Source of the DNA: Hippopus hippopus
Lineage: Eukaryota > Mollusca > Bivalvia > Cardiida > Cardiidae
Length of the DNA: 64,000 nucleotides
Assembly (NCBI GenBank): GCA_946811185.2
Contig: OX328107.1
Coordinates: forward strand, 11,745,565-11,809,564
Direction of reading: 5' to 3'
The position numbers were made by a program, and so were the translations under genes. Within the stretch, counting starts at the first letter, position 1. Every line of letters begins with the position of its first letter. Under the pieces are notes generated by a model that saw nothing but the letters and a program-made list of their open reading frames with translations, had not been told where the DNA came from and ran no database searches. Shown one piece after another: positions 20,683-33,380 of this stretch.

Positions 20683-23031
20683 AGTTTCAGTTTAAACATA
20701 TTTTATTGCCATACACATGTACATGTTAACAAAAGCAATACATAAACACAATTTCTAGTACATGGAATGACACATGTACATTGGCAAAGGGATCTGGCCA
20801 CAAGTTCTCACAACTTAGATACGGCTATTCCCCTCCTCCAATTACATGTTTAAGAAACAACAGTCTTAATGGCAGCTGAAAAATTTTCAAACATTTCAGT
20901 AGTTAAGGGATAATAAAGAAAAACAGATAATGAAACATCTGAACACCAAAGACTTGAGTACTAGATAACATAAGAGTGATAAAAATAAAAGATATATTGT
21001 CAGCCGGGATGCGAGATTGGACAAGTCTGATCAAATGGCGACTCATATAGGATGGGCTCAAGGTACGTATAATAAATGGTCATTCAAACCTTCCTGAGTT
21101 TTTAATAAATCCTTGGACAGAATAAACTATTTCAATGTTATCATTAAGGCTTAAGTTATCAGATCCAAACAATAATAAATTTAAACTTAAAGGGTGGTAC
21201 TTGCGAAGTTTGCGAAATAATATCAATCTTTGATTGTTATATGACGGGCAGTGAAAAAAATAATGCTCCGCATCTTCAACATAATAGCCACAGTGGCACA
21301 AATTACTTTCCGAAATGTGGTTTTTGTGTAAGTCAAATTTCAGGTCGCTGCAATTATTTCTTAATCTTGCATGAAAGACTGAGAATTTGCGATCTCCTAC
21401 ACCAAAGTATTTTGGGACTACGGACACTGGAAATTGACGCAGGATTGTTGACTTAAACATAGAAAGAGATTGTAGTGATTTTGTTTCCGTCGGCAAATTG
21501 TTCCATAGAGATATTGCCGACGGAATGAACGATTTCGCAAAGATTTCGGTACAGTGAGCCAATGTTTCAATATCTTGGGAATTCCTAAGGGAATATATTG
21601 TACTGTTTCCAACAGTTGATGGAAACAGTTGACATAAAAAGTCTGGAACTTGGCCATTGATGATTTTAAACGTTAGAATAAGCTTCTGGTATTTACGTCT
21701 GTCAGACAAGCTCAGCCAACCGATCTCATTATACAAATTTTTAAGAGAAGTAGATCTCGTAAGTCCTGTGACAATTCTTGCAGCTTCGTGTTGAATTTTT
21801 TCAAGAGAGTCTCTTTCAGTACAAGTACAGTTATCCCAGACAACTGAAGCATACTCAAGAATAGGACGCAAAAATGATATGTAGAGTGTGTTTAAAGAAT
21901 TATGGCTTATTTTGAATTTTACCGCCCTCATCATTCCAACGATTTTAGAAGCCAACTCCGTCAGTTGCCTTATTTGTTCACGCCATTTTCCGTTCGCAGA
22001 AAGGGTTAAACTTAACTGTTTATGGTGTTCAACAAAATTTATTTGGACATTATTGAAGACCAAATTAGGGCTGGAAACGGTTTTAGTAGAGAAGATCATT
22101 GCTACAGTTTTTTGGGGATTGAATGTAACCAGCCACTGCTTTGCCCTGTAAGAAATTATTAGTAAGTCATAATTAAGTATACCCTGAATATCTTGAACTG
22201 CTGCAGCTGAGCAAGCTAATGATGTGTAATCAGCAAATAAACGTGAAATGCTAAGCAGGTTTTCAGAAATATCATTAACATAAATTATAAATAGAAGAGG
22301 GCCGAGAACTGAGCCTTGTGGAACGCCCGCCTTAACATTCATTAGTTTTGACTTCGCAGTATCAACAATTACTGCTTGTTGTCTGTTTGAAAGATAGCAT
22401 CTAATCCAATTTAGCAAACAACCGTTAATTCCATTTTGTTGCAATTTGAATAGAAGACCCTTATGCCATACTCTATCAAAAGCTTTCGAAATATCACAGA
22501 AAACCATACAAGTATTCTGGTTAGAGTCCAAAGAAGAAACAACTTGATGATAGATATCAATCAGCTGATGAACAGTAGAATGACCCTTTAGAAAACCAGA
22601 CTGCTTTTCGTATATTTTGTCATTTGATACAAAGAAATTGTACATGTACTTGTAGACACACCGTTCCATTAATTTTCCAACACAACTTAGTAAAGATATG
22701 GGACGGTAGTTGCTAACGCAAGATTTGTCTCTTTTTTTGAACAGGGGCATGACAATAGACTGTTTCCAACTTTGGGGAAAAGTTTCTTGATCAAGAGTTT
22801 TATTGAAGATCCTACACAAAGGCTTTGAAATACTGTGTTTTGTAGCCTTAAGTAGTTTGTGACTTACTTGATCAGGTCCAATTGCTTTATTTATGTCTAA
22901 TGTTCCAATAATACTTTCAACATCTGCAACAGAAATATGAATGGTTGAAAGAATATTTAGTGTTTTACGAACAAAGTTTGGTAAATTGGCATTTGAGTCA
23001 TCTAATGTTGATATGGAAGTGTCTTTCCTGG
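20683..23031 (-). mobile_element. 5'-truncated non-LTR retrotransposon (jockey/CR1 group)
   Basis: Minus-strand LINE fragment inserted in repeat R. The 3' UTR runs 20683-21079, with AATAAAATATGTTTAAAC near its end; the 5' end lies inside ORF2. CTTTC occurs at both junctions (20678-20682 and about 23024-23028), a likely short target duplication. Confidence 0.8.
21080..23031 (-). pseudogene. LINE ORF2 fragment: reverse transcriptase with altered catalytic motif
   Basis: Open without a stop from about 23031 to 21080; the first ATG (22819) is internal, and upstream codons (NKAIGPDQVSHKLLK) are normal RT sequence. RT blocks in order: NYRPISLLS, a GF.KGHST region, FCDISKAFDRVWHKGLL (motif A), GVPQGSVLGPLLFIIYVND (motif B), then FADYTSLA where the family has FADD: the second catalytic Asp is Tyr (codon at 22228-22226). 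The C-terminal region has a CHCG...EHYFFHC Cys/His motif. The endonuclease domain is missing through 5' truncation. Not active in cis or trans as RT. Confidence 0.85.
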
Positions 23032-23500
23032 TGCAAGTATTTGATTCGAGCCGCGTGAGAAAATTTGGTATCGCGCGAGACCGAAGGTCGAGCGAGATGT
23101 CAAAATTTTCTTGTGCGGGGGAGAAGCAAATACTAGCTCCAGGAGAGTTACAACAGCATAATATTCCTTTTATTATATACCTTCACCTTCCAACGAAAAA
23201 ATTTTGCAATGGTTGTCATTTATTCGAAAACGGTAAGCAAAATAAAACAAATAATGGTGTAGTAGCCAGTAACTTCGTTTTTATGAATGGTGGATGAATA
23301 CTACAGCGTAAAATTTTGACCAATCGAATTCCGAATAGATACATACGTAATCCGCTCGTGAGTTACGTCATCATGACGTCATCATACCGTATTTGGAACA
23401 GTATTTCACAGTGTGTAGATATGGATTTTTTTTTCTGTTGTATGTGTTATTTTATCCGATTGCGACGCATGTATTCGAGCCCGAAAATTTACTGGTATAT
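23020..23500. repeat. Repeat family R, second half of a dimer
   Basis: Starts CTTTCCTGGTGCAAGTATTT and continues GAGACCGAAGGTCGAGCGAG through GAAAATTTACTGGTATAT, where a P2 element interrupts it. Confidence 0.7.
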
Positions 23501-23762
23501 GCCCTGCAACACGCAAAAAGGGACATTCGGACATTTGCGTAAAGTGTCGTCTCGGATCAGCCTGCGCAGTCCGCGCAGGCTAATCCAAAACGACACTTTC
23601 CGTTTGTATGCAATTTTCTTTTTTTTTGCAGGTCTACTGTAGCAAAAAATCTAAGGTAGTCGTGAAGTGCCGTCTCGGATTAGCCTGCGCGGACTGCGCA
23701 GGCTGATTCGAGACGACACTTTACACAAAAGTCCGAATGCCCCTTTTCGCGTGTTGCAAGCC
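23501..23762. mobile_element. Palindromic MITE family P2, copy 1
   Basis: Inverted ends CAACACGCAAAAAGGGGCAT / TGCCCCTTTTCGCGTGTTG and two internal palindromic blocks round CAGCCTGCGCAGTCCGCGCA. About 260 bp. Other copies at 31693-31960 and 38473-38738. Confidence 0.85.
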
Positions 23763-23801
23763 AATTATGATAGAACACATTATTCCGTATATATATTACA
23801 G

Positions 23802-23981
23802 CCTGTCCAGACCCGATGCCAGTATACCGTAACGGCTATGTTACTGACGGGCTCAATCTGCTATTGTCCACCCGTCAGTATATATGCGGAAAAGGTTACA
23901 CAGCCCCAGAGCCGTTGATAGCTGTATGTGAGGCCGGACCCACAGGTCCTTTCTGGAAAATGCCGGAGAAAGGCTGTTTAG
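23802..23981 (+). CDS. CCP2 exon
   Basis: 60 codons, phase 1-1 (TTACAG|CC... TTAG|GTAACC). CPDPMPVYRNG start, ICGKGY centre, GPFWKMPEKGC end; four Cys and the Trp. The acceptor lies 39 bp after a P2 MITE. Confidence 0.95.
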
Positions 23982-24275
23982 GTAACCACTCTATGTCGTC
24001 CTTTTTATTGTATCTTTCAACTAACCGAATATCCGTGCAAAAATACCCATGCAATATTGACATGCCAAAGATTTTTAGACCATGAATGAACTTTTTGTGG
24101 GTAACCGTCACGTTTTATGACGTAGCCAACATAATTGGTGACGTCATTATCACAGCTAATCCATAGCCATTTTACTGCAAATACTGCTAAATTCTGCTAT
24201 GTTCGTGTTTTTCATTGCTAGAAATAATAAACAACAAGAAATCAGACGTTAATAGATAAATATAATACGTACATA

Positions 24276-24780
24276 TAGAGGATATTTGTTTTTTTCAGTG
24301 AAAGATCGGAATTTATTTCATCGAGTGAACATCATCGGTAATATTTTCATGAGTGGCGCAGCCACGAGTGAAAATATTACCGATGATGTTCACGAGATGA
24401 AATAAATTTCGATCTTTCACCGAAAAAAAAAACAAATATTCTATTCATTTCTTGCTTTTAACAATTTTTGGGAGAAACTTGCATCAAAATCCAGTGCAGG
24501 TCTTTTCGGTTATTCCCCGTGGCGTACCCTCTCCACATAGCAACGCTAGACAATATTACGTCAAGCGCGAGAAATTTAGGGTAAATTACGTCATATTTCC
24601 ATCTGGTTAAGAGGCACGCGCATTTTACCTAAGTAATTAGTGCGCGGGAACAACTGTTTCTACCTTCAATGGAAGAGTAAGAATATAAAATTCGGTATTT
24701 TTCACTGGTCGTAACCATGAAATATCGAAAAATATTTCAATGATATTTCTCGATAACCTACCGGAAAGCATGAAATAATG
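24276..24780. mobile_element. Repeat family Q, copy 2
   Basis: Includes a strong palindrome at 24283-24452 (GATATTTG, CATCGGTAATATTTTCA and the reverse arms). The 3' end is CTACCGGAAAGCATGAAA. Confidence 0.75.
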
Positions 24781-24783
24781 TGT

Positions 24784-24905
24784 TGTCTTATATATAAAAA
24801 ATATCTAACTCGATTATGAGAATCGATAAATGTCTCGCCAAGGCTCGACAATTATCAATTCTCCCAATCTCGTAAAATATTTTTGATATATAAAAAACAC
24901 TATGT
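24784..24905. repeat. Palindrome
   Basis: GTGTTGTCTTATATATAAAA against TTTTTGATATATAAAAAACA, with a second symmetric pair AATCGATAA / TTATCAATT; directly follows the Q element. Confidence 0.6.
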
Positions 24906-25397
24906 ACGTATTATATATATCTCACCCACAACAAATGTATTTGAAAATACCGCACTTTTATCAGGTTATCCCTCCGTAGACGTAGTTTTATGAGCAACAT
25001 TTTTCCCCCTGCAGTTTTAAACTAATTTGGCCAAAATTTCAAATGAAGCCTCCATGAAGCTACCATGACAATCCACAGTTAAACCATTTGAAGATGACAA
25101 ATTACATTCGGCTCAACAAATAGGATTCGTCTTTGAAATATTAGTTCTAAAACATTGTGGCGAAAAGGATCAAATGCTGGAAACCAGCACGGGCACATTT
25201 GGTTAACTCCTCATTAGTATAATCATTCATGGCTCATCTTCGTCTTTCAACTTTGGAAAAGGGTTTAAATAAACTGCTGAACAACGGTCACACTGATCTA
25301 TCATTTATGAATCACCTTTGTCGTTAAGATTTGTAAAGAATTAACCTCAATGATTGTCTCACCCACCTCTCTCTCATGGCTCACCCTTGTCTTTTAG

Positions 25398-25580
25398 CTT
25401 GCCACAAACCCCCACGATTCCGAGACGGGTATTTAGACATGAAGATCGTGGACACGTTGGTAGGGACAACACGGATTTATCACTGTGATGAGGGTTTCAT
25501 AGCTACAGGTCCCATAGAAACTACCTGTATTGACGACAGAGGCATCCCAACGTGGACTAAACCATCACATCGCTGTATAG
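25398..25580 (+). CDS. CCP3 exon
   Basis: 61 codons, phase 1-1 (TTTTAG|CT... ATAG|GTATTA). Starts ACHKPPRFRDG; the middle TRIYHCDEGF is followed by IATGPIETTC, and the end TWTKPSHRC. First of the ATGPI type that dominates CCP3-8, 10 and 12. Confidence 0.95.
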
Positions 25581-25629
25581 GTATTATCATTATTATCTTA
25601 GCCGTGCTTTGGCAATAGGATGTTTAATA

Positions 25630-25850
25630 CATTTCTGTGATGCATTATATCAAGCAAGGAAGTCATCATATAACTATGAATCCAAGAACAATAATTTTAA
25701 TCATGAGGTACACTAGTCTTTTGGCATGCAGAAAATTAACTTATAGCAAAAAGTATCGACCCTGGTCAGCCTGCACGGACTGTAGAGGCTGACCTTGGGC
25801 GACATTTTTTCTTTTTTTATTTGCAGATGCATTTTGTCCCTTTTTTACAC
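25630..25850. mobile_element. P1 MITE, diverged copy
   Basis: GATGCATTATATCAAGCAAG at left and TATCGACCCTGGTCAGCCTG with GCAGATGCATTTTGTCCC at right; reverse orientation relative to the 6286 copy. Confidence 0.6.
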
Positions 25851-25862
25851 ACTATGGCTCAA

Positions 25863-27312
25863 ATTTTAGCTCACCTGAGCACAAAGTGTTCAAGGTTAGC
25901 TTTTGAGGTCGTGCTGTGTCCATCTTCCATCGTGCGTCGTCAACTTTTACCTTGTATACTCATTAAACTTGATCAGATTTTTTTGTCTTGATGATATCTC
26001 GGACGAGTCCAAAAATGGGTCAGGTGGGATCAAGAACCAGGTCACTAGGTCAAATCTTAGAAAAACCGTGCGTACGCTCCAGAGGCCATATTTTCAGTCC
26101 AATAGTCTTGAAAGTTGGTCAGAATGCTCGCCTCGATACTATCTCGGACGAGTTTGAAAATGGATCAGGTCGGATAAAAAACTAGGTCACTAGGTCAAAT
26201 CTTAGAAAAACCTTGTGTACACTGTAGAGGCCACATTTTCAGTCCAATACTCTTGAAAGTTGTTTTGATGATATCTTGGACGAGTTCAAAAATGGGTCAG
26301 ATGTGATAAAGAACTACATGTAGGCCACTAGGTCAAATCTTAGAAATTCCTTGTGTACGCTTCATATTTCCAGTCCTATACTCTTGAAAGTTTGTCAGAA
26401 TTATTTTCTTGGTGATATCTTGGACGAGTTTAAAAGTGTGTCATGTTGGATGAAAAACTAGGTCACTATGTCAAATCTTACAAAAACCTTGTAAACCCTC
26501 TAGAGGCCGCGTTTTCAGTCAAATACTCATAAAAGTTTGTCAGAATGTTTGTCTTGATGACATCCTGGATGAGTTTGAAAATGGGTTATGTCGGGTCAGA
26601 AGCTAGGTCTCTGAGACCAATCTTTGAAAAAGCTTGTGTACACCCTAGAGGCCACATTTTCAGTTCAATACTCATGAAACTTGGTCAGAATATTTGTCTT
26701 GATGACATCTTATATGAGTTTGGAAATGGGTTAGGTCAGGGAAAAAACTAGGTCACTAGGTTACAAAAACATTGTGTACACAAACTTAAGTTCAATACGC
26801 ATGAAAATTGGTCAGAATGTTTGTCTCGATGATGACTCGGATTGAAATCGGGTCAAAAACTAGGAAACCAGTCAAATCTTTTAAATAGCTTGTGTCACGC
26901 TAGAGTCAACATTTTCTGTCCAATACCTATGAAAGTTAGTCAGAATGGTTTTCTTAAGGATCAACAAGATGAAATTGAAAATGGGTCACATTGGCTAAAA
27001 AACAAGGTCGCCATGTCAAATCTTGGAAAAAACCTTGTGTACGCTTTCGAGGCAACATTTTCTGTCCAACACTCATGAAAGGTGGTCAGAATCTTTGTTT
27101 TGATAATATTTACAATGGGAATTGGGCTATGTTGGGCTAAAAATTAGGTCACAGAGAGAAATTCTAGAAAAAGCTTGTGTAATTTTCAGTCCAGTACTTA
27201 TAAAAGTTTGTTAGAGTGTGAGTCATAATATCTCGAAAGAGATTGAAAATGGGTCATGTTTGGTCAAAAGGCTGAGATGAGTTACCTCAGGGCCATCAAG
27301 GCCCTCTTGTTT
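25863..27312. mobile_element. Tandem-repeat-cored element T, copy 1
   Basis: Left edge TTAGCTCACCTGAGCACAAA, right edge ACCTCAGGGCCATCAAGGCC then CTCTTGTTT. Between them are about 8-9 degenerate units of 138-145 bp (GGTCACTAGGTCAAATCTTA, GTCAGAATGTTTGTCTTGAT). The AGCTCACCTGAGC start is common in bivalve repeats. Short frames inside are repeat artefacts. Confidence 0.75.
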
Positions 27313-28277
27313 AGTTTTCGCTTTTTAACTCTTTACAAACTTGTGTGAGATCTTTATATCTTTTATATGTCATTAATGATTTATTTCTTCTATTGAACAA
27401 CCTTGACATTTTCTTTAATTATTCTTACGAAGGTAAAGCTTGATGTTTTAGACTACTGTGGAAAATTTAAAAGACACTATTTGGTATATTATGCTCAGAT
27501 TCGGGGGTGGGGGATGCAGTTCCCCCCGGAAGGGAGAACGGGTTGGGGAGATAGGGTGTTGGATTTTTTTTTTCTGGAAAAATATTTAAGTTTGTTGGTT
27601 GATGGCGTTGTGTCTAGCATTGCTATTCTTTATGTAGTATTATATTTACATACCTATTAACCCTTTATTAATTGAATAAAAATGTCCCTCGAAACGCATT
27701 TTCCATCGCACCGGATAAGGAGGACACGTGTTTTACATGGATCCGCATTTGTAGAGAGGTGATTTTAAATAAACTATTCTTGTGAAAACGAGCCAAATTA
27801 TTCTCTAGCGATTGATTCATTCATTACGTCAGTAAGATACTTGGTTGAAAATAGTTCCAGTTAGCAGGTGCGTACTAGGCGGTCACGTGACCAACTGACG
27901 GATAACAAAAAAAAAAAATATACGGCACCCTGTTATCGGGTCGAAATTATGAAATGTGACAGGATAAAATGCATTCCCTGTATAAAAGATCTAAAAAAAA
28001 TAAAAAGCGGGGGAAAAAAAGCTAACGGTTTCACAGTTGTTTTGAAATTCGTCCATAATGTATTTATGGATCACACCTTTGATAAAGATAATCTTGTGTG
28101 CAACATAACCAACCTCATCAATTACAGTGACGACATCTCTAATTCTAGTGAATTTACATTATGATTGTGCAAAATAACTGTCATCACAATATATAATATT
28201 TTTTCTTTCACACCCAAACACTAAGTTAGCCATGTAAAATGTGGTTATGTAAATAAAAAAAACTGTCCCTTTTTTTT
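27313..28277. other. Intron stretch without gene
   Basis: Nothing recognised. A 98-codon frame at 27868-28164 has a CDRIKCIPC motif but no ATG context, no domain and no known match to my eye. Confidence 0.4.
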
Positions 28278-31104
28278 AGCTCACCTGAGCACAACGTGCT
28301 CAAGGTGAGCTATTGTGATCGCCCTATGTCCGGCATCCGTCGTCCGTCAACAATTTCTTTAAACATCTTCTTCTCCTAAACCACAGGGCCAATCTTGATG
28401 AAACTTGGCAGGGATGTTCCTTGGGTAAAGCTCTACCAAAGGTGTTCAAAGAATTGAATTCCACCTATAACTCTGGTTGCCATGGCAACAAAAAGGAAAA
28501 AAATGCAAAATCTTTGAAAATCTTCTCCTCTGAAACTAGAAGGTGTAGAGCTTTGACATTTGGTATGTAGCATCTCCTAGTGGACCTCTATCAAATTTGT
28601 TCATATGATGCCCCTGGGGTCAAAACTGGCTCCGCCCCGGGGTCACAAGTTAGAACATAGGAACAAAGAAGGAAAACTTTAAAATTCTTCTTCTCTGAAA
28701 CTGGAAGACGTAGAGCTTTAATATTTGGTATGTAGCATCTGCTAGTTGACGTCTACCAAGTTTGTTAATATGATGCCCCTGGGGTCAAAACTGATCCCGC
28801 CCCGGGGGTCACAAGTTTGAACATAGGAACAAAGAAGGAAAACTTTAAAATTCTTCTCCTTTAAAGCTGGAAGGCGCAGAGCTTTGATATTTGGTATGTA
28901 GCATCTCCTAGTTGGCCTCTACCAAGTTTGTTCATTTGATGCCCCTGGGGTCAAAACTAGCCCCGCCCCGGGAGTCACAGGTTTAAACACAGGAACAAAG
29001 AAGGAAAACTTTAAAATTCTTCTTCTCTGTAACTGGTAGGCATAGAGCTTTGATATTTGGTATGTAGCATCTCCTAGTGGACCTCTACCAAGTTTGTTCA
29101 TATGATGCCCCTGGGATCAAAACTGGCCCTGCCCCGGGGGTCATAAGTTCGAACATAGGAACAAAGAAGGAAAACTTTAAAATTCTTCTTCTCTGAAACT
29201 TGAAAGTGTAGGGCTTTGATATTTGGTATGTAGCATCTCCTAGTGGACCTCTAGCATAATTTGTTCATATGATGGCCCTGAGGTCAAAACTGGCCCCGCC
29301 CCTGGGGTCACAAGTTTGAACATAGGAACAAAGAAGGAAAACTTTAAAATTCTTCTTCTCTGAAACTGGAAGGCGTAGAGCTTTGATATTTGGTATGTAG
29401 CATCTCCTAGTGGACCTCTACCAAGTTTGCCTGGACTCAAAACTGGCCCCACCCCGGAGGTCACAAGTTCGAACATGGGAACAAAAATGGAAAACTTTAA
29501 AATTCTTCTTCTCTAAAACTGGGAGGCATAGAACTTTGATATTTGTTATGTAGTAATCCTGTTCTAAGTTTGTTAGCCCATCTGACCACAACATGTTCAG
29601 TGAGTTCAAAATTGGGTCACCTGGGTTCATAAACTAGGTCACAAGATGAAATTAAAGATATACCTTGTGGGCACTCTAGAGGCCACATTTATGGCTCAAA
29701 TGACCTGAAATTTAGTTTGAATATTTGCCTTGCTAAAATATCGGATGAGTATGAAATTGGGTCACCTGGGATCATAAACTAGGTCACTAGGTCAAATTAA
29801 ACAAATACCTTGTGGGCACTTTAGAGGCCACATTTCTTGCTCAATTGACCTGAAAATTGGTCAGAGTTTTTGTCTTGATAAAATCTCACATGAGTCTGAA
29901 TTTGGGTCAAATGGGGTCATAAGCTAGGTCACTAGGTCAAATTAAGAAATACCTTGTGAGCACTCTAGAGGCCACATTTTTTGCTCAATTGACTTGAAAA
30001 TTGGTAAGAATGTTTCGCATGATAAAATCTAAGATGAGTATGAAATTGGCTCACCTGGTGTTATAATCTAGGTCACTAGGTCAAATTAAAGAAATACCTT
30101 TGGGCACTCTAGAGGCCACATTTCGTGCTCAATTGACTTGAAAATTGGTCAGAATGTTTCTCTTGTTGAAATCTAAGATGAGTGCAAAATTGGGTCACTT
30201 GGGGTCATACTCTAGGTCACTAGGTCAAATTAAAGAAACATCTTTGGGGCACTCTAGAGGCCACATTTCTTGCTCAATTGACTTCAAATTTGGTCAGAAT
30301 GTTTGTCTTGATAAAATATTGGATGAGTTCGAAATTGGGTTAACTGGGGTCATAATCTAGGTCACTAGGTCAAATTAAAGAAATACCTTGTGGGCACTCT
30401 AGAGGTCACATTTATTGTTCAAATGACCTTAAATTTTGTCAGAATATTTTTCTTCATGGATTCTCGGATGAGTTTGGATTTGGGTCACCTGGGATCATAA
30501 ACTAGGTCACTAGGTCAAATTAAACAAATACCTTGTGAGCACTCTAGAGGCCACATTTATTGGTCAATTGATTTGAAAGTTGGTCACAATGTTTCTCTTG
30601 ATAAATCTAAGATGAGTTCAAAATTGGGTCACCTGGGGCCATAATCTAGGACACTAGGTCAAATTAAAGAAATACCTTGTGGACACTCAAGAGGCCACAT
30701 TTCTTGCTCAATTGACTTCAAAATTGGTCAGAATGTTTGTCTTGATGAAATATCGGATGAGTTTGAAATTGGGTCACCTGGGGTCATAAACTAGGTCACC
30801 AGGTCAAATTAAAGAAATACCTTGTGGGCACTCTAGAGGCCACATTTATTGCTCAATGTACTTGAAAACTGTTCAGAATGATTGTCTTGACAAATTTTTT
30901 ATGAGTTCAAAATTGGGTCACCTTTGGTGATAAAGCAGGTCACCTGGTCAACTTAAGAAATTTCCTTGTGGACACTCTAGAGGCCACATTTTTAGTTCAA
31001 TTGACTTGACAAATGGTCAGAAATTGAATTATTCACGTGGAGTGAAATTTCGCCTATTGACTCAGGTGAGCGATCCAGGGCCATCATGGCCCTCTTGTTT
31101 TTCA
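28278..31104. mobile_element. Tandem-repeat-cored element T, copy 2 (two different internal arrays)
   Basis: Left TTAGCTCACCTGAGCACAAC, then an inverted GTGCTCAAGGTGAGCTA; right GACTCAGGTGAGCGATCCAG ending GGCCCTCTTGTTT. The first array has about 6 units of 166 bp (TGATGCCCCTGGGGTCAAAA, 28571-29555). The second has about 10 units of 145 bp (AGGTCACTAGGTCAAATTAA, 29636-31000) related to the units of copy 1. Confidence 0.8.
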
Positions 31105-31436
31105 TCATTATTAACTCTCTAAGAGACGACAGAATTCCAGACAAGTCAGTTTTGAAAGCACTTACAGAAAAAAAATTGCCTTTGAAAATGTGGAAAACAA
31201 TGTTGGAAAATGAGAACAGGCTGGTTATCTATTTCAATGTTGTTTTGGGATGCTGTTTTCCATTAATATGCGGGATGCTTAACGGAAGAAAAACGCGTTG
31301 ACAATTAAATATCCTGAATTTTTATTTATGTTCTCATAAAGACACAGCTGATTAATCCTTTCGATTCATCTAGGATTTATTAAAAAAAAAAAATCAGCGA
31401 TTCGCATGTATATAGTTATAAAAGATATGAGCTATG

Positions 31437-31687
31437 CTCTGGCCAAAGGGAGCTTAATGCATCTCTGTGATGTATTAAACGAAGCAAGTCATAACATAGT
31501 TATGGATCCATAAAATCCATTTTGTTAAACAACCAACTAAATCATGAGGTAGAATGGCCCTCGGACACACAGAAAATTTAAAAGGGGCAAAATGTTTCGG
31601 AACATGTCAGCCTTCGTGCACTGAGCAGACTGACTTGAATCGATACTTTTAGCAGATGAGTTAAACACCCTTTTCACAGGGCATGTC
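31437..31687. mobile_element. P1 MITE, diverged copy
   Basis: Ends GCTCTGGCCAAAGGGAGCTT and ACCCTTTTCACAGGGC; core damaged (GTCAGCCTTCGTGCACTGAG). Confidence 0.65.
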
Positions 31688-31692
31688 TAATA

Positions 31693-31960
31693 TTGGCTTG
31701 CAACACGCGAAAAGGGGCATTCGGACATTTGCGTACGGTGTCGTGTCGGATCAGCCTGCGCAGTCCGCGCAGGCTAATCCGAGACGGCACTTTCCGTTTT
31801 TATGTAATTTTCTGTTTTGCGCAAGTCTCATGAAGAACAAAATCTAATGTAGTCGTAAAGTGCCGTCTCGGATTATCCTGCGCGGACTGCGCAGGCTGAT
31901 CCGAGACGACACTTTACGCAAATGTCCGAATGCCCCTTTTCGCGTATTGCAAGCCAATTA
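31693..31960. mobile_element. P2 MITE, copy 2
   Basis: Ends GGCTTGCAACACGCGAAAAG and its reverse, with two near-perfect internal palindromes. Confidence 0.85.
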
Positions 31961-32751
31961 ATTATAATATATAAGCGTCGCATTGGCAAAATGTTGTTTG
32001 ATGCATTATACAGAGCACGTGGTCTCATAATTATAGATTCATAAAATCTATTTTGTCTAACAAGCGACTGAATTATGAAGGCGAATGGTCCATACAAATT
32101 GCAAAAGATATTCACCCATGTCAGCATGAACGGACTGCGCAGGCTGACATGGGGAATTACTTTTTACAGTTGCATCAAAACCAGAACATGATTCATTTGA
32201 ATAGTGAACTTTCTGAAACTATAAATTTGACGTATGGAGAAGAATGAAAAATATTAAATATCAAAATTAATGCACGTACATGTAATAACCTTTTACCAAA
32301 CTTTCCGTTGTCTCAACGACTCTGAAACATAAAACTGGTTGCAAGCATTTTCTTCTTTTCTCACGATGATTTTAATTCTTTCCAAGGAAGTCCAATTTAA
32401 TTTGTAGTCTGAAAATGTTTTCAGTATGGGCGTGTCTAAAATTTTGCCATCTGGTTAAAAAAAAAATAAGTCCGACAAAATGACATTCAAAGGTCACTCA
32501 TTTTGAGTCAGATTTTCTAACAATGAATCGGACATTGTACATCAAAGATCAGACTACAAATGTTGTACAGTCTTATCATAACCTACACGGTCCACACAGG
32601 AAATTCAAGTTTTTCCTTGACGCCAAAGGAGATTTGTATATTTAAAAAGCAACAAGTTGCAAACAACTGAATGGGCAGGTGTGACGCCGAATTTGGCATT
32701 TATTATGAAACAGGGTTTTTTAACGTTTTTTAAATGATAAACCTACCGAAT

Positions 32752-33005
32752 GATTGATTGATTGATTGATTGATTGATGGATGGATGGATGGATGTGTGG
32801 ATGGACCGACTGATTGATTTCAGTCATTTAACGGCGACAGCTCACTTTTATGTAAGTCTTGGATTTCACCATTACTGGGCTAGGACTCCGAAGTGTCTTG
32901 CCTGAGGACACTCCCACGAAAAACCTAGTGCTATCACTGGGGTTCGGATCCCTGGCCTCCAGGTTACGAGTCCTTTTCTTTTCCAGTGAACCACGCAGGA
33001 CCGCT
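32752..33005 (-). mobile_element. tRNA-derived SINE, minus strand, with (AATC)n tail
   Basis: The (GATT)n/(GATG)n microsatellite at 32752-32800 is the tail of a minus-strand SINE whose body (GACACTTCGGAGTCCTAGCC) and box B region (GGGATCCGAACCCC) follow to about 33005. The same SINE type as at 35198. Confidence 0.65.
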
Positions 33006-33094
33006 AATTAACCCAAGAAATTTTAACGTAAAACAATGAAACAAACTGAACAGAACAGAATTCTAACATAGGCGGGAAATGCATATATTGACCG

Positions 33095-33290
33095 TTTAAC
33101 AAACATTTCCGTATTTAACGACACAGTGTAATAAAGCCTTTGAAAATAATGTGGGAAACGTAGAAAATGCTGGTAACAACCATTTTCTCTTTTTCTTACA
33201 GTGTTTCTACCCTTTCAGAAGCCAAATCCCATAAATTGGGCATTGTTTCGTTTGTCGTTTCGAAATGCTTGAAAATTGGAAGAGTCTTTA
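33095..33290. repeat. P3, diverged copy
   Basis: Core AGAAAATGCTGGTAACAACC / ATTTTCTCTTTTTCT. Confidence 0.6.
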
Positions 33291-33380
33291 TACTTTGTCA
33301 TCTAATGAAAAGTGATGTTAATTAGGCTTAGAAAAAAGATAACAAAAGCGACCAACTCATACTCATTTTATTTCTTTCAG

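Noticed and set aside
23521..23762. Frames in the P2 and P1 elements (also at 31873-32127, 38530-38736 and 42050-42237)
   Set aside because: Translations of palindromic MITEs with similar peptides in several frames; not genes.
27868..28164. 98-codon frame with a CxxxxCIPC motif
   Set aside because: No start context, no domain, Lys runs from A-tracts; likely chance.
28919..29630. Minus-strand frames with repeated GAGPVL-type peptides
   Set aside because: They are translations of the 166-bp units of tandem element T.
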